64,000 nt of DNA, taken from contig NC_060234.1 of assembly GCF_021155775.2 (NCBI RefSeq), forward strand, positions 33,911,026 through 33,975,025, written 5' to 3'. This document shows positions 52,929 through 64,000 of the stretch, one piece after another; positions within the stretch are counted from its first letter, which is position 1, and the number at the start of each line of letters is the position of its first letter. The translations under genes were made by a program, and so were the position numbers. The notes under the pieces were generated by a model, which was not told the DNA's origin, did not search any database, and saw nothing but the letters and a program-made list of their open reading frames with translations. The DNA comes from Neodiprion pinetum. Taxonomy: Eukaryota; Arthropoda; Insecta; Hymenoptera; Diprionidae.

Positions 52929-53686
52929 GTCACGTGGAACTTTCAATTTGAGATTAGAAATTGGCGACTCCATTATCACCGCTATTGAATCGTCCTGTTT
53001 CGAAAATTTAGAAACTATCCGATCGGTCTTCCGACAGGATTCGGCTATTCCATAACGTAGCGCAAATGGGAATGAATAGATGCAACATCGGTATCGATAA
53101 ACCGTGTAGCAGCTCTACTCGACCGTTAAAGTAAGACACCTGATCTATGAACCGTGTCCGTTTACCATAAGGGACAGGGTTCCCCTCCCCCATATACTTG
53201 GACCTGCAGTCCTGTCTGCAAAATTTGTCTCTGGCATGCACCCAGGTACAAGGTACACATCAGAGACCTGAAAGTTTCCTCCCAACGACGAGACAATCGG
53301 TAAGCTCGCATATAAACGCATGTGAGTAATACTTCTATCTATACTTGATATCTCTTGTAAGCTAAATTGCTGGTTTTATTTCACTCTAACGTAATTCTGT
53401 GACCACAAATTGAGGGATGGGTAATTTTCGGAAGGTTGAAGAAATAGTGTCGGCCGTGTATTTGTTTGCGGTTATTTTTCTTCGGTTCTTCTTCGAAAAT
53501 TCGATTCAGGGGGTGCCCTAGTCGATTTCGACGTTGTCAAGTTTAAAATTCGCGTCTCCAACGTCACGGTGTAAGCTGCAGCGTGCGGAAGGATACCTCG
53601 CGAGGAGATCAATGACACGTACGACAACGAGAAAATTTGGGATGCGAGTTAACGCGAAGCGGACAAGCCTGGATAAATTGTAAAAT

Positions 53687-53705
53687 AAAAAAAAAAAAAA
53701 AAAAA
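53687..53705. repeat. poly-A run
   Basis: Nineteen adenines preceded by TAAAATA. It could be a homopolymer or a remnant retroposon tail. No element body is visible. Confidence 0.6.
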
Positions 53706-54074
53706 TATAACAATCGGTACGCCAGCTGGTCCGAAATATATTTCGTTTAAATACCCGACAGGCGAAATGTATTTTACAGGTGCTTTTTCGGACGTTGCAG
53801 CGTCACGTGACTTTCCAGGCTACAGGTTATACCGATACGTACAATGTGAATCCAAGGGTGGGTTGGAGGAGAATCGATGCCGCGACAAAACGAATCGCCA
53901 AGGGTAATTTTCGACAAAATTATGTACCAACGAGTCCTGTGATGCCTGCGTCGGGGTAAAGCGAATGTTTAGCAGGTGGTCGGGTACCCCACCCCGTTGC
54001 AACCAACTATCCTCCTACTGTACGTATACGTATACGGTGTATGCTGCCCCGAATAACCCGGACCACTGTAACAT

Positions 54075-54734
54075 ATGCAGGCGATGCGTCCGGCAACGAC
54101 CGCAGGTGATACAGTCATACGGAGAGAGAACGGAACGCACGAAACGCGTGAACGCCGTGCTCCGGAGGAGGAGGAGGAGGAGGAGGGTGCTGCTGGTGCT
54201 TCGTGTACGCCGCCGCATGGACATACGGCAGGACGGCGCCACGGACGTGCGGAGCTGCGGCCGCGAGGGGACAACGGACCGACAAAGATAGCTAGAGCAC
54301 TTCCGGGCAGAAGGGGAGAACTTTCGTATCTGTTGCTGCCAGCGGCGCGAGTCACGGCCGAGCGCGCTCACTTCCTCTGTTCTCTCCTGCGGGTCTCTCC
54401 CGCCTCTCCCGCCTCTCCCGTCTCTGCTAGGCTGGTCTCCACGATTGGTCTCGCGGTCTTCCCCAGCGTGTGCCTCGTGTGCACCCTGCAGGTATGCCGT
54501 GCGTGTATATCTCCCGGAGGAGACGCGACGGCTAAGGTTTTGGTTACCGGCGATCCATGGCAGCACGCGGGAAGAGCCCAAATAAAAGACGACATTTTCG
54601 ACTCTAGGGCCGCAGCAGCGACATTGGTACCTCGGCTTCGTGCAGACCTAGACCCCTTCGTGCGGCAGTCTCTGGCTTTGTTCTATACGAAATACGAAAT
54701 GATTAAACATCGTCGGAGCTGTATCATATTGTGA
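54075..54734 (+). other. 219-codon open frame in a GC-rich island; coding status doubtful
   Basis: From ATG the frame runs 219 codons, the longest ATG-started frame in the window. It includes a poly-Glu run from the GAG repeat, then Ala/Arg/Pro-rich sequence. The opposite strand is also open for 188 codons over the same stretch, as expected from high GC. A good donor (CTGCAG|GTATGC near 54492) lies inside, so a spliced transcript may leave the frame. No family features are seen. Confidence 0.12.
54163..54186. repeat. GAG trinucleotide tract
   Basis: About eight GAG units in a GC-rich island. They encode poly-Glu in the plus-strand open frame and poly-Ser or poly-Leu on the other strand, depending on the frame. 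Confidence 0.85.
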
Positions 54735-55477
54735 AGACGAAGAGGGAGAGAAAGATGGGGAATTATTATTTCGTTTATTTTTTATTTTTTCTTCTCATTC
54801 TCTCGCTTTAATTCTATTCACCGCGACTATAATGGAGATGTCCGATAAGTCGTTACACGTTTACAGACTGATGTGAGGCATACGGACGCTAATTAAGCAG
54901 CGTATAAGCTTCTAGATGGTGATTAACAGTGATCTTGGCCTGATAGTTTTCAAACTTTCCAATATTTCAACGTATTGTGATTGGAATATTTGATAAAAAT
55001 TGTAATACCCGAGAACGCAGTTTCCGAGAAAACTTGAGGATAGAATGTGACGGTGCACGGCTACATCGAAAGGCGCGTGATTGTTACGTGCTGTACTGTT
55101 GGCTGTGCATAGTATGGTACACCTATAGGTGGTTGGGAAAACTGCCCGTTGGCTAGATTACGTAAAGATGAATGTGAAATTTAATGGAATTGTATATTCT
55201 ATTTGCCAAGCAGAACGCGTTCAATTAGTCTCGCTGGGTTCGGGAGCATCGCCAACGGACCCATTTATGTTTACCCACCCGTTACTTGGCCGATGACGAT
55301 AAAAGAGGTCCCTCGGTAGATCGGATATTAATCGAAAATTTCGTCACTCCGCGTCCGTTCGAGAGAAAAGCCTGTATCCGATTATCGGAGTTTGGCGTAC
55401 ATCTTTGCGCTCCTTACACATTCTCTCCTGTATTTGTCGTACGGCAAGATCGAACCACCGGAAACCTCCGTCTTCCT

Positions 55478-55508
55478 TATATATATATAATATATATATA
55501 CATATATA
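55478..55508. repeat. AT dinucleotide tract
   Basis: Two AT runs separated by an extra A, followed by CATATATAGATG. A simple repeat. Confidence 0.8.
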
Positions 55509-55660
55509 GATGTACATATCTTAACCTTAAACCAAAACACGGATATAGATAACGCTGATGAAAATAAATTGCTACACGGTATCTTGAGACTTGTTTTTTA
55601 GTCTACAAACAAGTTGGCGTATTTGATAAGAAACATGTATAATACTGAAATTTCTTTCAG

Positions 55661-55760
55661 CCTCCCGGAAGTCGAGGGTCTGAGTGGTCACTACGGTCAG
55701 AAGTGGACTTCCGGTGGAACCTGCGGAAGCAACTCGGCTTAAGCTTGCAAGAAAAATAAG
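55661..55760 (+). other. Segment with exon-like borders, coding status unclear
   Basis: A strong acceptor (gaaatttctttcag) and a donor AAG|GTGAAA bound 100 bp. Two frames are open almost to the end (one to TAA at 55739-55741, one to TAA at 55757-55759), and neither resembles a known family. It is best treated as a possible untranslated or terminal exon. Confidence 0.15.
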
Positions 55761-55867
55761 GTGAAAAATGCATTCAAGAAGGCGAACTAGCGCTCGCTTG
55801 ATTTAGGATCTGAAATAAAGCGAGACCATCTTGGTTAGCGCTGGAGATGAGAAGACAATGTAGTATT

Positions 55868-55926
55868 GTAGTAGCAGCAGTAGCAGTAGTAGCAGTAGTG
55901 GCAGTAGTGGCAGTAGTGGTAGTAGG
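55868..55926. repeat. Imperfect GTA/GCA trinucleotide repeat
   Basis: About 19 triplets mixing TAG, CAG and TGG (TAGCAGTAGTGGCAG and similar). A simple repeat; the poly-Tyr/Cys/His or poly-Leu minus-strand frames it generates are not taken as coding. Confidence 0.85.
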
Positions 55927-58900
55927 ACAGTGCAGCCGAGACTAGTCGCGGTCGATGGATGCGTAATCCAATTGATCGCCGAGTCGTTGATCCTCGCCAA
56001 GGTTGATCGCTCGTCCCGTGCTCCAAGCGACTTTCCGTAAGGATACAGGAGGTGTAGAAACACCGGTTCGAGCCAAAGTCGGTAAGTTTCAGTCAGCTGC
56101 CAGGATGTCTCCCCCATCTTTGGGAACAGAGGCACCCATGTGAGACACCTTCACCTCCGCAGCGTATGCCCACCGCGTCTCTGACGACGAGCGTCTCCCT
56201 TCCTCTCCGCAGTATATAAATTTCTCCGTTCCTCTCTCGCTTCACGGACCTTTTCCTTCTCTCCGTTCCTCTCTCGCTCGCTCCAGTGCTCAGGTATAGC
56301 GGTGGTGGACCCTCTTCCGCACGCATAAAGCAACCGATGGTGGCTGGTCGCCGCTCAGCCTTACTCTGTAATCAGTAAAGTCACTTAGGTTAGCCGGCCG
56401 GCCAGCGCACCCATTTCCTCTGAACGTTGCCCGTTTATCTGGCGTGTCCGTCCGCCCGTTCCCGTCTTCGAGTGCCGGTACCGCTGAGCCCCGAATCCCC
56501 GTTTCCCCGTTTCCTCGTTTCCTCGTCAACGGCCGCCACGCCGATTTCCGATTTCTATGGGGTGGCGGAGGCTTCCGGATGAGGGGCAGTCGCGAGGAGA
56601 ACCGCACCGTGACGTCAGAGTCGAGCCAGGTGTCGAGAGTTAGAATTCACATCATCGCTGCATCGTCAGTCTTCTTCCAGCATTAACGAACCGCACGTAT
56701 CACCGTCCGCATTTCTCTGGGATTTTTTCGATCGGAGCAATCGGACACGTGCGCCACGAATACACGCGATGCTCGATCCGCGTAAGACGACACCTCGCGA
56801 TTCTAATGTTTCCAGGAAGTTGAGACGGAGATATATATACCGTACACAGGTATACAACAGAAAGCACAGCGCTGTTTAACGAAAGCCCAGCGTCACCGTC
56901 CGGCTTGTTACTCTTATCTCCACTTCGCAGCTTCGGCACAACGCTGACCGATCTCACGATAGATCGGCGAATATCCGAGATCGCGTTCGACACCGCGCCC
57001 CGATCGCCTCGTAGACGAACCGAGTCTCGGGTCCTTTGTCACCGCAAACGTCCCGCAAAGATGATGATGAAAAAAAGATGCGTGCCGCAGCCGCAGCATT
57101 GGTAACGCGTGGCGGTGCAGGAGGATGTAAGGTACGGCGTATGGGCGAGGGGGGATCGTTGAGCGGGGGTGGTTAGACACGGGGGACGAGAGGGGACAGG
57201 GAAGGGGACAAGTGCAGTCAGCAGCATTTTGAGTTCAACGATCTTCGATGCGGGGCGTGACGCGAGAACGCGACGGGTCGGGACGTAGCGATTGAAATGA
57301 GACTCTCTAACGTCACCTGTGCGACGCTGCACAAGTTGCGGAGTCGAGGGAAACATTTTTCCACTGACTATAAAAATTATTCAACGACAGATCCGAAGCC
57401 CCCGAGGCGCGCCTTAATGACCATGGCCTGCCCCCCTGCAAGAGCTCGACGGACATTTCTCGTGTCCTGCGTACATGCGTGCGTGATAATGATGTAGGCA
57501 ATCCTTCGGATGGATGCAGGCGAAGTTTTGCCGATTTAGCCACTCGGATCGGATGCCAACCGCCCACGTGGACCGTGCCTCTTGGGTGTACCTAGATCGA
57601 ACATTGGTGTAAGCGTGTCAAAGAATGCGCTCGCACCTTCAATCGGCTCAGTTATCACGCCATCGAGGTCAGGCGAGAGGGGAACGAGAAGGTGAACGTG
57701 GGTCTTATTGTACGGGATATTATAATGACTTTACAAAAATACTGCAAGGTCGCTCGGAATGAGATTGTGTAACGTAAATGGTTTTCACTGTTTTAGGATG
57801 AACGGAATTCACGGTTCCAAGTCGATGTAACAATTCTTGTCAGTCGCTGAACGAACCCCTGTAGCGCTGTAGAAATCAAACTTATAACTATATAGGTACG
57901 GCGATGACGATTAATGCGGCAATGAATGAATCAGTCCGCAATTAAGTACCTCGTAAAAACTGTTCACAGTTGAAACTTCTCGTCACGGCCGTGCGCTACG
58001 AAATTACGATATTATAGATTTGGATGCCGCATGCATGCCTATGTATATATACACAACGGATGAAGAACATTCGTAAGTGCAGCCACTGTTAATGTAAGGG
58101 CTCTTGTCCGATATTTCATTTCATGGCTTATTAACGTAATTACAAGTGTCACGGTAACGACGAATCGACGTCTCTGTACCGCATAGCGTCGGACTACAGT
58201 TCACATTATCCGAAGTAGGCATTATGCAAACAGAGCGAGCATCGGTTAGGGGTTATTGTATCACTGAAAAAATATCAACGTTATGTAAATTTTGTATACT
58301 CGTCCATGCTCGTCCATGAGAACGTGTAAAGTAAAAGACTCGACAGCGCGATGACGTAATATCTTTATTTTCACACAAGAACACAATATTGACAATTCTG
58401 TTTATATTTTAAAGAATAACATTGACATGCCTTCAACAATTCAGATGGTTCATGTTATTTTTTCAACGTTAAGATTGGAAATATTCTGCAATTTCGTCGC
58501 ATCGATAACACCACCCAGTTTTTTACTCACCTTTCTCTCGTTTTAGCAACAGATAAGACACGGTATCCAGTGTCGCTTCCACAGGATTAACTTTGGTAAA
58601 TTCGCAACTCAGTCCTCTGGCCGTACCTACTGCAAAAGGTCGGAAAATGCGCGCACAATTGAACCCCTAGTTTAACCATAATTTGAACTCCTCGTTTGGA
58701 TAATGCCGCTACGAGTCCCAGGTAAGCCCATCGGATGCCGAGGATTGCTAAGCGTTCCTAATCTTATGCCGTTACTCAAAATCGCCCGATCGTTCCACGG
58801 ACGATGCAGCCTGGTGAAATATTTACTGCCGTACATGCGGCGAAAACTCTCTCCAAATTCGCGAGTAAATTTAGAATTCCACCCGTGGCGCGACGTCTAT

Positions 58901-59316
58901 CAGTAGAAGAACTCGTACCCATACTGCAACGTTCAGCGGTAATACCTACGAGATATGTAGGTGAACATGTATCGTGTAGACATATGCATTTGTGGATATT
59001 GCGTCGATGTATAGGTATGTGTACAAATTTACGGACTTGTACGGACTCTGCGGTACTGCTAGAAATGCACGGCGATAAGATCGGCTCATTAGAGACAAAC
59101 GTTACCATCTTGCCTGACGAAAATGAACCATTTTCTCCTACATATCCGATCATCGGCGTAAAGGTAATTTCCACTAAGGGTCATTAGCGGTGCCAACTCC
59201 GGCCAGGCAACCCAATACCATCCAGGAATGATGTTACGAAATGATGACAAGAGATAGACGTGTTATACCTATGTGTGTACGTCACTTTCTATTATTCCAA
59301 AAATATCCTCAATGTC

Positions 59317-59336
59317 GAGAGAGAGAGAGAGAGAGA
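59317..59336. repeat. GA dinucleotide tract
   Basis: About ten GA units in otherwise ordinary sequence. Confidence 0.8.
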
Positions 59337-61546
59337 TGCTACATGCGTGTACTTTGTCGCGGTCACTTCAATTTCTCAATTCAACAAGCTAATTTTATCT
59401 CGAATTCTCGATAACTCTCCATTACAAGCCCGCTCTGCCAGTAGAATTATTCATTTATCCTTATTGCAGCGAAACTGTTACTCACTCCCGGACAAGCTTG
59501 GCAAAAATTTTGAAATTCTACTATATTTTGTCACAAATTTCAACGAATTACCGCCATTTTCTCGTCCCTCGTCGTCCGATCAAGAGTGATATTTTTATGA
59601 TTTTTAAGAGGTATGCTAACCAGTCGTCATCGCAGAATTGTTGAAGATTTTCAAAGATGGTGAATTCTATTTTCAGTACTTGGCAATCCAAGCAACGAAC
59701 GAATCCAGATTTTGCAGATGACTAATTCATCGTCGGCAGCATCCTTGCTTTATTCTTTGGACTTTCGGCTTAGTCTGAAAGGTGTGAAAAATTAACATCC
59801 GAATATAATTGGTAATCCTGTACGGAGTGTCAAAGTGCCGAAGACAAATTCCACCCCTGTCCGAGTGTAAAATATACAAGTAGCTACCTGTGCGCAAAGT
59901 AGAACTCTGAAAGTGGTGAATTTCTGGAATGAAAGTAAATATCGTTCGTAGGATGAAATAAATTCGTGACATCGTTTTCGCGGGCGGGTAATCCAAGCCT
60001 CGAAACCCTCTCGAAGAATTAGTAATAATTGAAGGAACGAATATTGCTGAGAGGTTCGCTTGGATATTGCGTGCAAACGCTGGTTAACGGTACAGCGCCG
60101 AGTGAGTCAGAAAAGCCGGTCTATATACCTATACACATCCCAATTTTCACATGTATACGGGGGAGAATAGACTCGCGAGAGGGTAAAATGAAATGGGCCA
60201 AAGGATGGGGTTTCGTTCGGCGGTCGGGGGCGGCAAGAGGGACGGAGGGGCGAGGCGGCCGGGGACGGGAAAGGAAAAGGAGAGTTTTGGGAAACTAGGT
60301 TCCAGGCTTCGCGTATTACACCTATAGTACCGCCCCGGGCGGAGGCGGGTGTTTCCAGGAAGCCGTGACGGGCGAGAGGACGCGGGAGGGTTGTGCAGAG
60401 AAGCTCCGGTGACGCTGGTAGACCGTGCAGAGGTGAAACAGCACCGGCCTCCAGGTATTGACCCGTCGTAGTGTGCCGGGGAGGCACTGTCGTCGCCTGG
60501 CAACCGCCCGTGGCCAACACACGTAGAGGAACCTTGAGAGATCTGACGCCGCCGGCTCCCCGATGATGGCCCGCCGGGCGCCGAGGCCGGATAGCCGGCG
60601 AAAGATGGCGCCGACGAGGTCATCTCACAGGCGTACTCTTGTACGCGTACCTACGTGTAGGTTACCCGTGACTCGAGGGGTGCCGATTGACTTGGGAATA
60701 TTCCGTGGTTCGCTATCGTTCCCGGTCAGTCAGTCGCTAACAGTCGCTACTCTGACAATGAGAGCTAATTCGTTGCCGAGTTAACGATGTACGCAGGTAC
60801 GGACGGATGCTCCGAGGGGGAGAGACGTCGACGACGACTCTCTGGGGGAATTCCCTTTGTCGGATAGGTACGTCTCTTCTTTCCACTGCCTCGGATCTCT
60901 GATGTCTTCCTTTATCGCTCGTCTGGCTGTAACGCGGTTCTTTCCTCCGTGAAACGAGACTGCTGGAATGGCGCGGACGAGGAGAATCTGCAACCGGGGT
61001 GTACCTACCGTATTACCGTCACGCTGCAGCCCTCTGTTATTCGGTCCGTACCGCAGCGCCCGAAGGAAGCTCAGGTACGAAATTTATCCGCACATTAGCA
61101 TGGCAGCCGGGGCCATGGTAGCGGATGCAGGTAATCCGCCTCGGGATCTCGCGGCGCAACGACACCTGCGGTGCTGGTTCCTGACGGCGGAGAGTTCGGT
61201 GATCAGGGAGCGTAGCTGGTGGCCCTGACACGCGTGTATTATACGCCGAGTTTCTCGCTGTCTCGTAAATAATAAATTTGCCAGGTGAGCCCGGCTTGGG
61301 TGTGAGTGTAGGGACCCGCGATAGGCCGATGCAGAGGTGGAGGGTAGTGGCTGGAAACAGACCGTTGCTCGGCAACGAGCTAACCACCTACGCGAACCTC
61401 GGCGCGACACACGTACGCTCTCCGGCGAGCCACGAACACCCGGACCCACCGACGAAATCAATCCTTGTTTCGATGTACGTGCAGAGGAGGCGAGTCCGTG
61501 TGCGTCTCGGACTCGCGCCTACATCAGCCATGATCCTCCTCCGTAG

Positions 61547-61742
61547 GAGCGGAGCGGAGCGGGTTCGATCAATACCACGAGCCACCGACGCCCCCGCCGA
61601 CTCGCCTGCCCGCTCATTCACGGCAGGGTTTCCTCCTATATCTTCCTCGTGGAGCTGCGATTCGTACCCGGCATCCCGGAGGTGGACCCCCGGCTGCCTC
61701 TCGAGTCACGCCGAGCTCGCTCGGGCTCGAAGCTTGCTCAAG
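61547..61742 (+). other. Exon-like segment with strong donor in a GC-rich island
   Basis: An acceptor-like cctcctccgtag and a consensus donor CAAG|GTACGT bound 196 bp. All three plus-strand frames are open, so coding status cannot be judged. Another consensus donor, CCAG|GTGAGC, lies upstream at 61285. Together with the high CpG content this looks like a promoter region with one or two 5' exons pointing to the right. Confidence 0.2.
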
Positions 61743-62760
61743 GTACGTACCGCTGCGTGTATTGACGTGGAAAACCACGCCGAGGTAACTTTCACTTCTT
61801 TGAATCGCTCTCCGTGTCGATGAGAGATACCAGGGATAGATTATCGCCTTTCCCTCCTTCGAGTAAACAGCATTTTCTCCGAGGACCGAGCGTCGCGACG
61901 TTTCGCTGGAGTCCATCCGATATTCCGGTAACGAGGGTATCTCTCGAACATTGATCACTTCGTCGCCCCCAGAATCCGACAGAGCAAATCTGTACTCACG
62001 ATTGACGGTCGTTCGATGAAGCCGATCCAAGCCCAAGGTGAACCCTGTTGAACGCGGCAACGGGACCAAGGTGTTTGTTCTTCTCGCGCACACCCGTCCC
62101 ATGCTCAACAATCCAATGCTGCAGCGCAAGTGCAGTTCGGTGAAACTGATCATCTCGAGTGCAGCGGAGCGAGACGAGGACAGTGCAGTCCTCTGTTAAT
62201 GCCGAGAGTTCAGACTAATTCTGCTAACCTGTCCGAGTTCTGTCAAGGTACTCAGGCCAGTTCCCACGATGTATTCGAGCCGGGAAATTAGACGTACCTT
62301 GCAGCGTTAAGGCTGGTAGAGACGTATCCACGTATAACAGATATCTATTTTATGCTGCGTAAGAAAGAGTGTCTCGTGACGCGGTGATGACTCGATGAAA
62401 TTTTCGAGGTCTTCGGAAATATCATCGGGCGTATTACTCCGCACTGCCGATGATCGTTATACGGCAAAGCAGCCGTGGAGATTTCCAGTACCCGATCGCA
62501 CAGTGGAAATCGATAACGATCAAACTCGGCTCAATTCGGGGATCGATGACGAACGGAAGAAATGTCAAATTCAGGGCACGAAATAATTTTCCTATACCTC
62601 TTGAACTGGAAACGCAACGCGCAGCCCCCATAGTCGGTCATTAGCGACATTCCGGATCGGCTGACTCATCAGCCGTATACCTACCTCTTATCCTCGACAA
62701 CTCTACATAACTCGAAGCGCAAGTTTGCAGTCATTCCTCGTACCCTCTCTTTGCGCTTTC

Positions 62761-62781
62761 TATCTCTCTCCCTCTCCCTCT

Positions 62782-62828
<47 letters not shown>

Positions 62829-62868
62829 TCCCTCTCTCTCTCTCTCCTTCTCCGTCCCTCTCGCTTCG
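62761..62868. repeat. CT-rich microsatellite
   Basis: About 100 bp of CT with occasional CCT and TAT interruptions. It produces spurious poly-Ser/Leu open frames on the plus strand. Confidence 0.95.
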
Positions 62869-64000
62869 CCTCGATATACCCACCACGTACGCATACATAT
62901 TTATATAGATGTAATTATGCGTTACACGCGCACGTAACTACCGGCGTGTTCTGTTATACGCACACCGGCGCACCGTACGGTGTGGATGTCTTCACCCTCG
63001 CGGAATACGGATGTAATCCTGTAATTGCGAAGCGTAAGAAAATGGCGTGCATACATTGTACGGATAATACGTTCGAGCGAATCTCAAATCATCGGGTAAA
63101 ATTGATAAACAATTCGGCGACCCGCACTGCAGGAGAACGCGACACTTGCGCGCTGCAGTGCGTTGCACGTTTGTTGCTCTCGCATGTTACAAGTACACAC
63201 CTACATGTAAAAGGTAGCAGGTTTACTGTTATGCATTTCGTGATGTTATTGGACTGCGAAGGAAATAACAGGATACGCACTGTCCCATAAACATCCTACC
63301 GACTGACTGACGCGGCATCTTCGTCAGCCTTATTCTCGCGTTCCGTTCTCTCCTCGCCGGTGTTGTTTGTCAGCGGTGTGTGCCTCGTTATCGACCACAA
63401 GCCGACGCGGGCGGTCGACCAGACGGATGGACAGTGCGTTGCGGAGCGCAAATGCTAGCTTCCCGAACAGAGGGAAAACTAGTACAACCCGTAATCGCTA
63501 CCTGGACTCTTGCGCCGCAGATAACGAGCCCGTTGGGGGCGCCGACGCAAACTCGATACCGCCGCCCGAACCGGACCTTCTCTATCTCGGAATACGACTA
63601 ACGCGTCGAAATTTTACTTCAATTAGTGCTGAAAAACACGAGCGTGGATCCGGAGGCTGCTAGAGAAAGGTCTTGAAACTAATATTCAAGGTCGAGAGTT
63701 TGCGTCGCATCGATACGCGCCGGTCCAAAATCTTCCCAAAAGTCATCCCTGCAGCCTCACGACGACCGTGAAGAAAAGTTACCGAACAGCGGGGCGTACT
63801 GATCGGTTTGATAGCCCGACCGTTTCAGAGACGGAAATCTCAGCTTGTCAACGAATCGTTCGGAACGTTTCTGGGTAAAATGGAAAAGACTGTGACGGTA
63901 AAAAAAATTGGAAATCTCGAATGACGATATAACGTAATATATCGTATTATTGATTGTCTCAAGTAGCGCGCGAACCGGTCTCTGAATACGGCTGATGTAC

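Larger units (their letters stand above)
52929..64000. other. GC-rich islands and repeats without a recognisable gene
   Basis: GC-rich islands at about 54.1-54.7, 56.1-57.4 and 60.15-61.75 kb alternate with AT-rich DNA. In the islands all frames tend to be open, so open-frame length says little. Several donor-like sites (61285, 61743) suggest promoter-proximal exons, probably untranslated, of a gene continuing past the window. I recognise no protein family or RNA gene. Confidence 0.35.

Noticed and set aside
53780..53835. Acceptor-bounded segment reading VLFRTLQRHVTFQ, phase-compatible with the 52735 exon
   Set aside because: The acceptor is good, but the donor is ambiguous (two weak choices) and the peptide is too short to judge. 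It is not listed as a feature.
58776..59187. Long frames on both strands (132 and 127 codons)
   Set aside because: Neither strand shows a known family or convincing splice borders. Mutual overlap suggests chance.
60107..60623. Overlapping minus-strand frames of 137-158 codons
   Set aside because: Several frames are open together in CpG-rich DNA. The Pro/Arg/Ser-rich translations reflect base composition.
61614..62153. 179-codon minus-strand open frame
   Set aside because: It lies partly in a GC-rich island where all frames are open, has no recognisable features, and faces splice-like signals on the opposite strand.
62751..63290. 179-codon plus-strand frame with a Ser/Leu-rich start
   Set aside because: The first third is the CT microsatellite, and the rest shows no family-like composition or splice context.

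Overview
The window looks like nuclear DNA of an insect. Genes are split by spliceosomal introns with GT...AG borders and pyrimidine-rich acceptors. The base composition is AT-rich, with local CpG-rich islands. The two recognisable proteins are animal PEPCK and PHAF1, both of insect type. A holometabolous insect, possibly a hymenopteran such as a sawfly, would fit, but the sequence alone does not fix the order. No bacterial, viral or CRISPR-like content was seen.

Three multi-exon genes are well supported. (1) Plus strand, about 5.1-9.0 kb: the 3' part, or all, of a coiled-coil protein gene of four exons. I do not recognise the family. (2) Minus strand, 19.3-15.1 kb: a complete eight-exon PHAF1 (C16orf70/UPF0183 family, phagophore assembly) gene encoding 428 residues. 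Its first intron appears to be a GC-AG intron. (3) Plus strand, 28.7-33.1 kb: a complete seven-exon GTP-dependent phosphoenolpyruvate carboxykinase gene encoding 732 residues. It has a long basic N-terminal leader that looks mitochondrial, and an internal in-frame Met85 that would give a cytosolic-length enzyme from the same exon.

The spaces between these genes (1-5.0, 9.0-15.1, 19.3-28.7 kb) are AT-rich and hold simple repeats, probable UTRs and no other convincing gene. Genes 1 and 2 are convergent; genes 2 and 3 are divergent. Nothing suggests that the three genes share a pathway. Insect neighbours are usually independent transcription units.

The right half (33-64 kb) has no recognisable protein-coding gene. 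It holds a MITE-like inverted-repeat element at 43.4 kb, an 89-nt near-perfect hairpin at 45.0 kb, a degenerate CCCGAA/TTCGGG repeat cluster at 35.4-35.8 kb, a CCCT-type tract able to form a quadruplex, and several GC-rich islands (about 39, 46, 54, 56-57 and 60-62 kb). Scattered through it are short open segments bounded by plausible splice sites. The most credible pair is 46479-46533 joined to 52735-52928. The simplest reading is the long 5' region of one or more genes whose main exons lie beyond position 64000, but this is inference.
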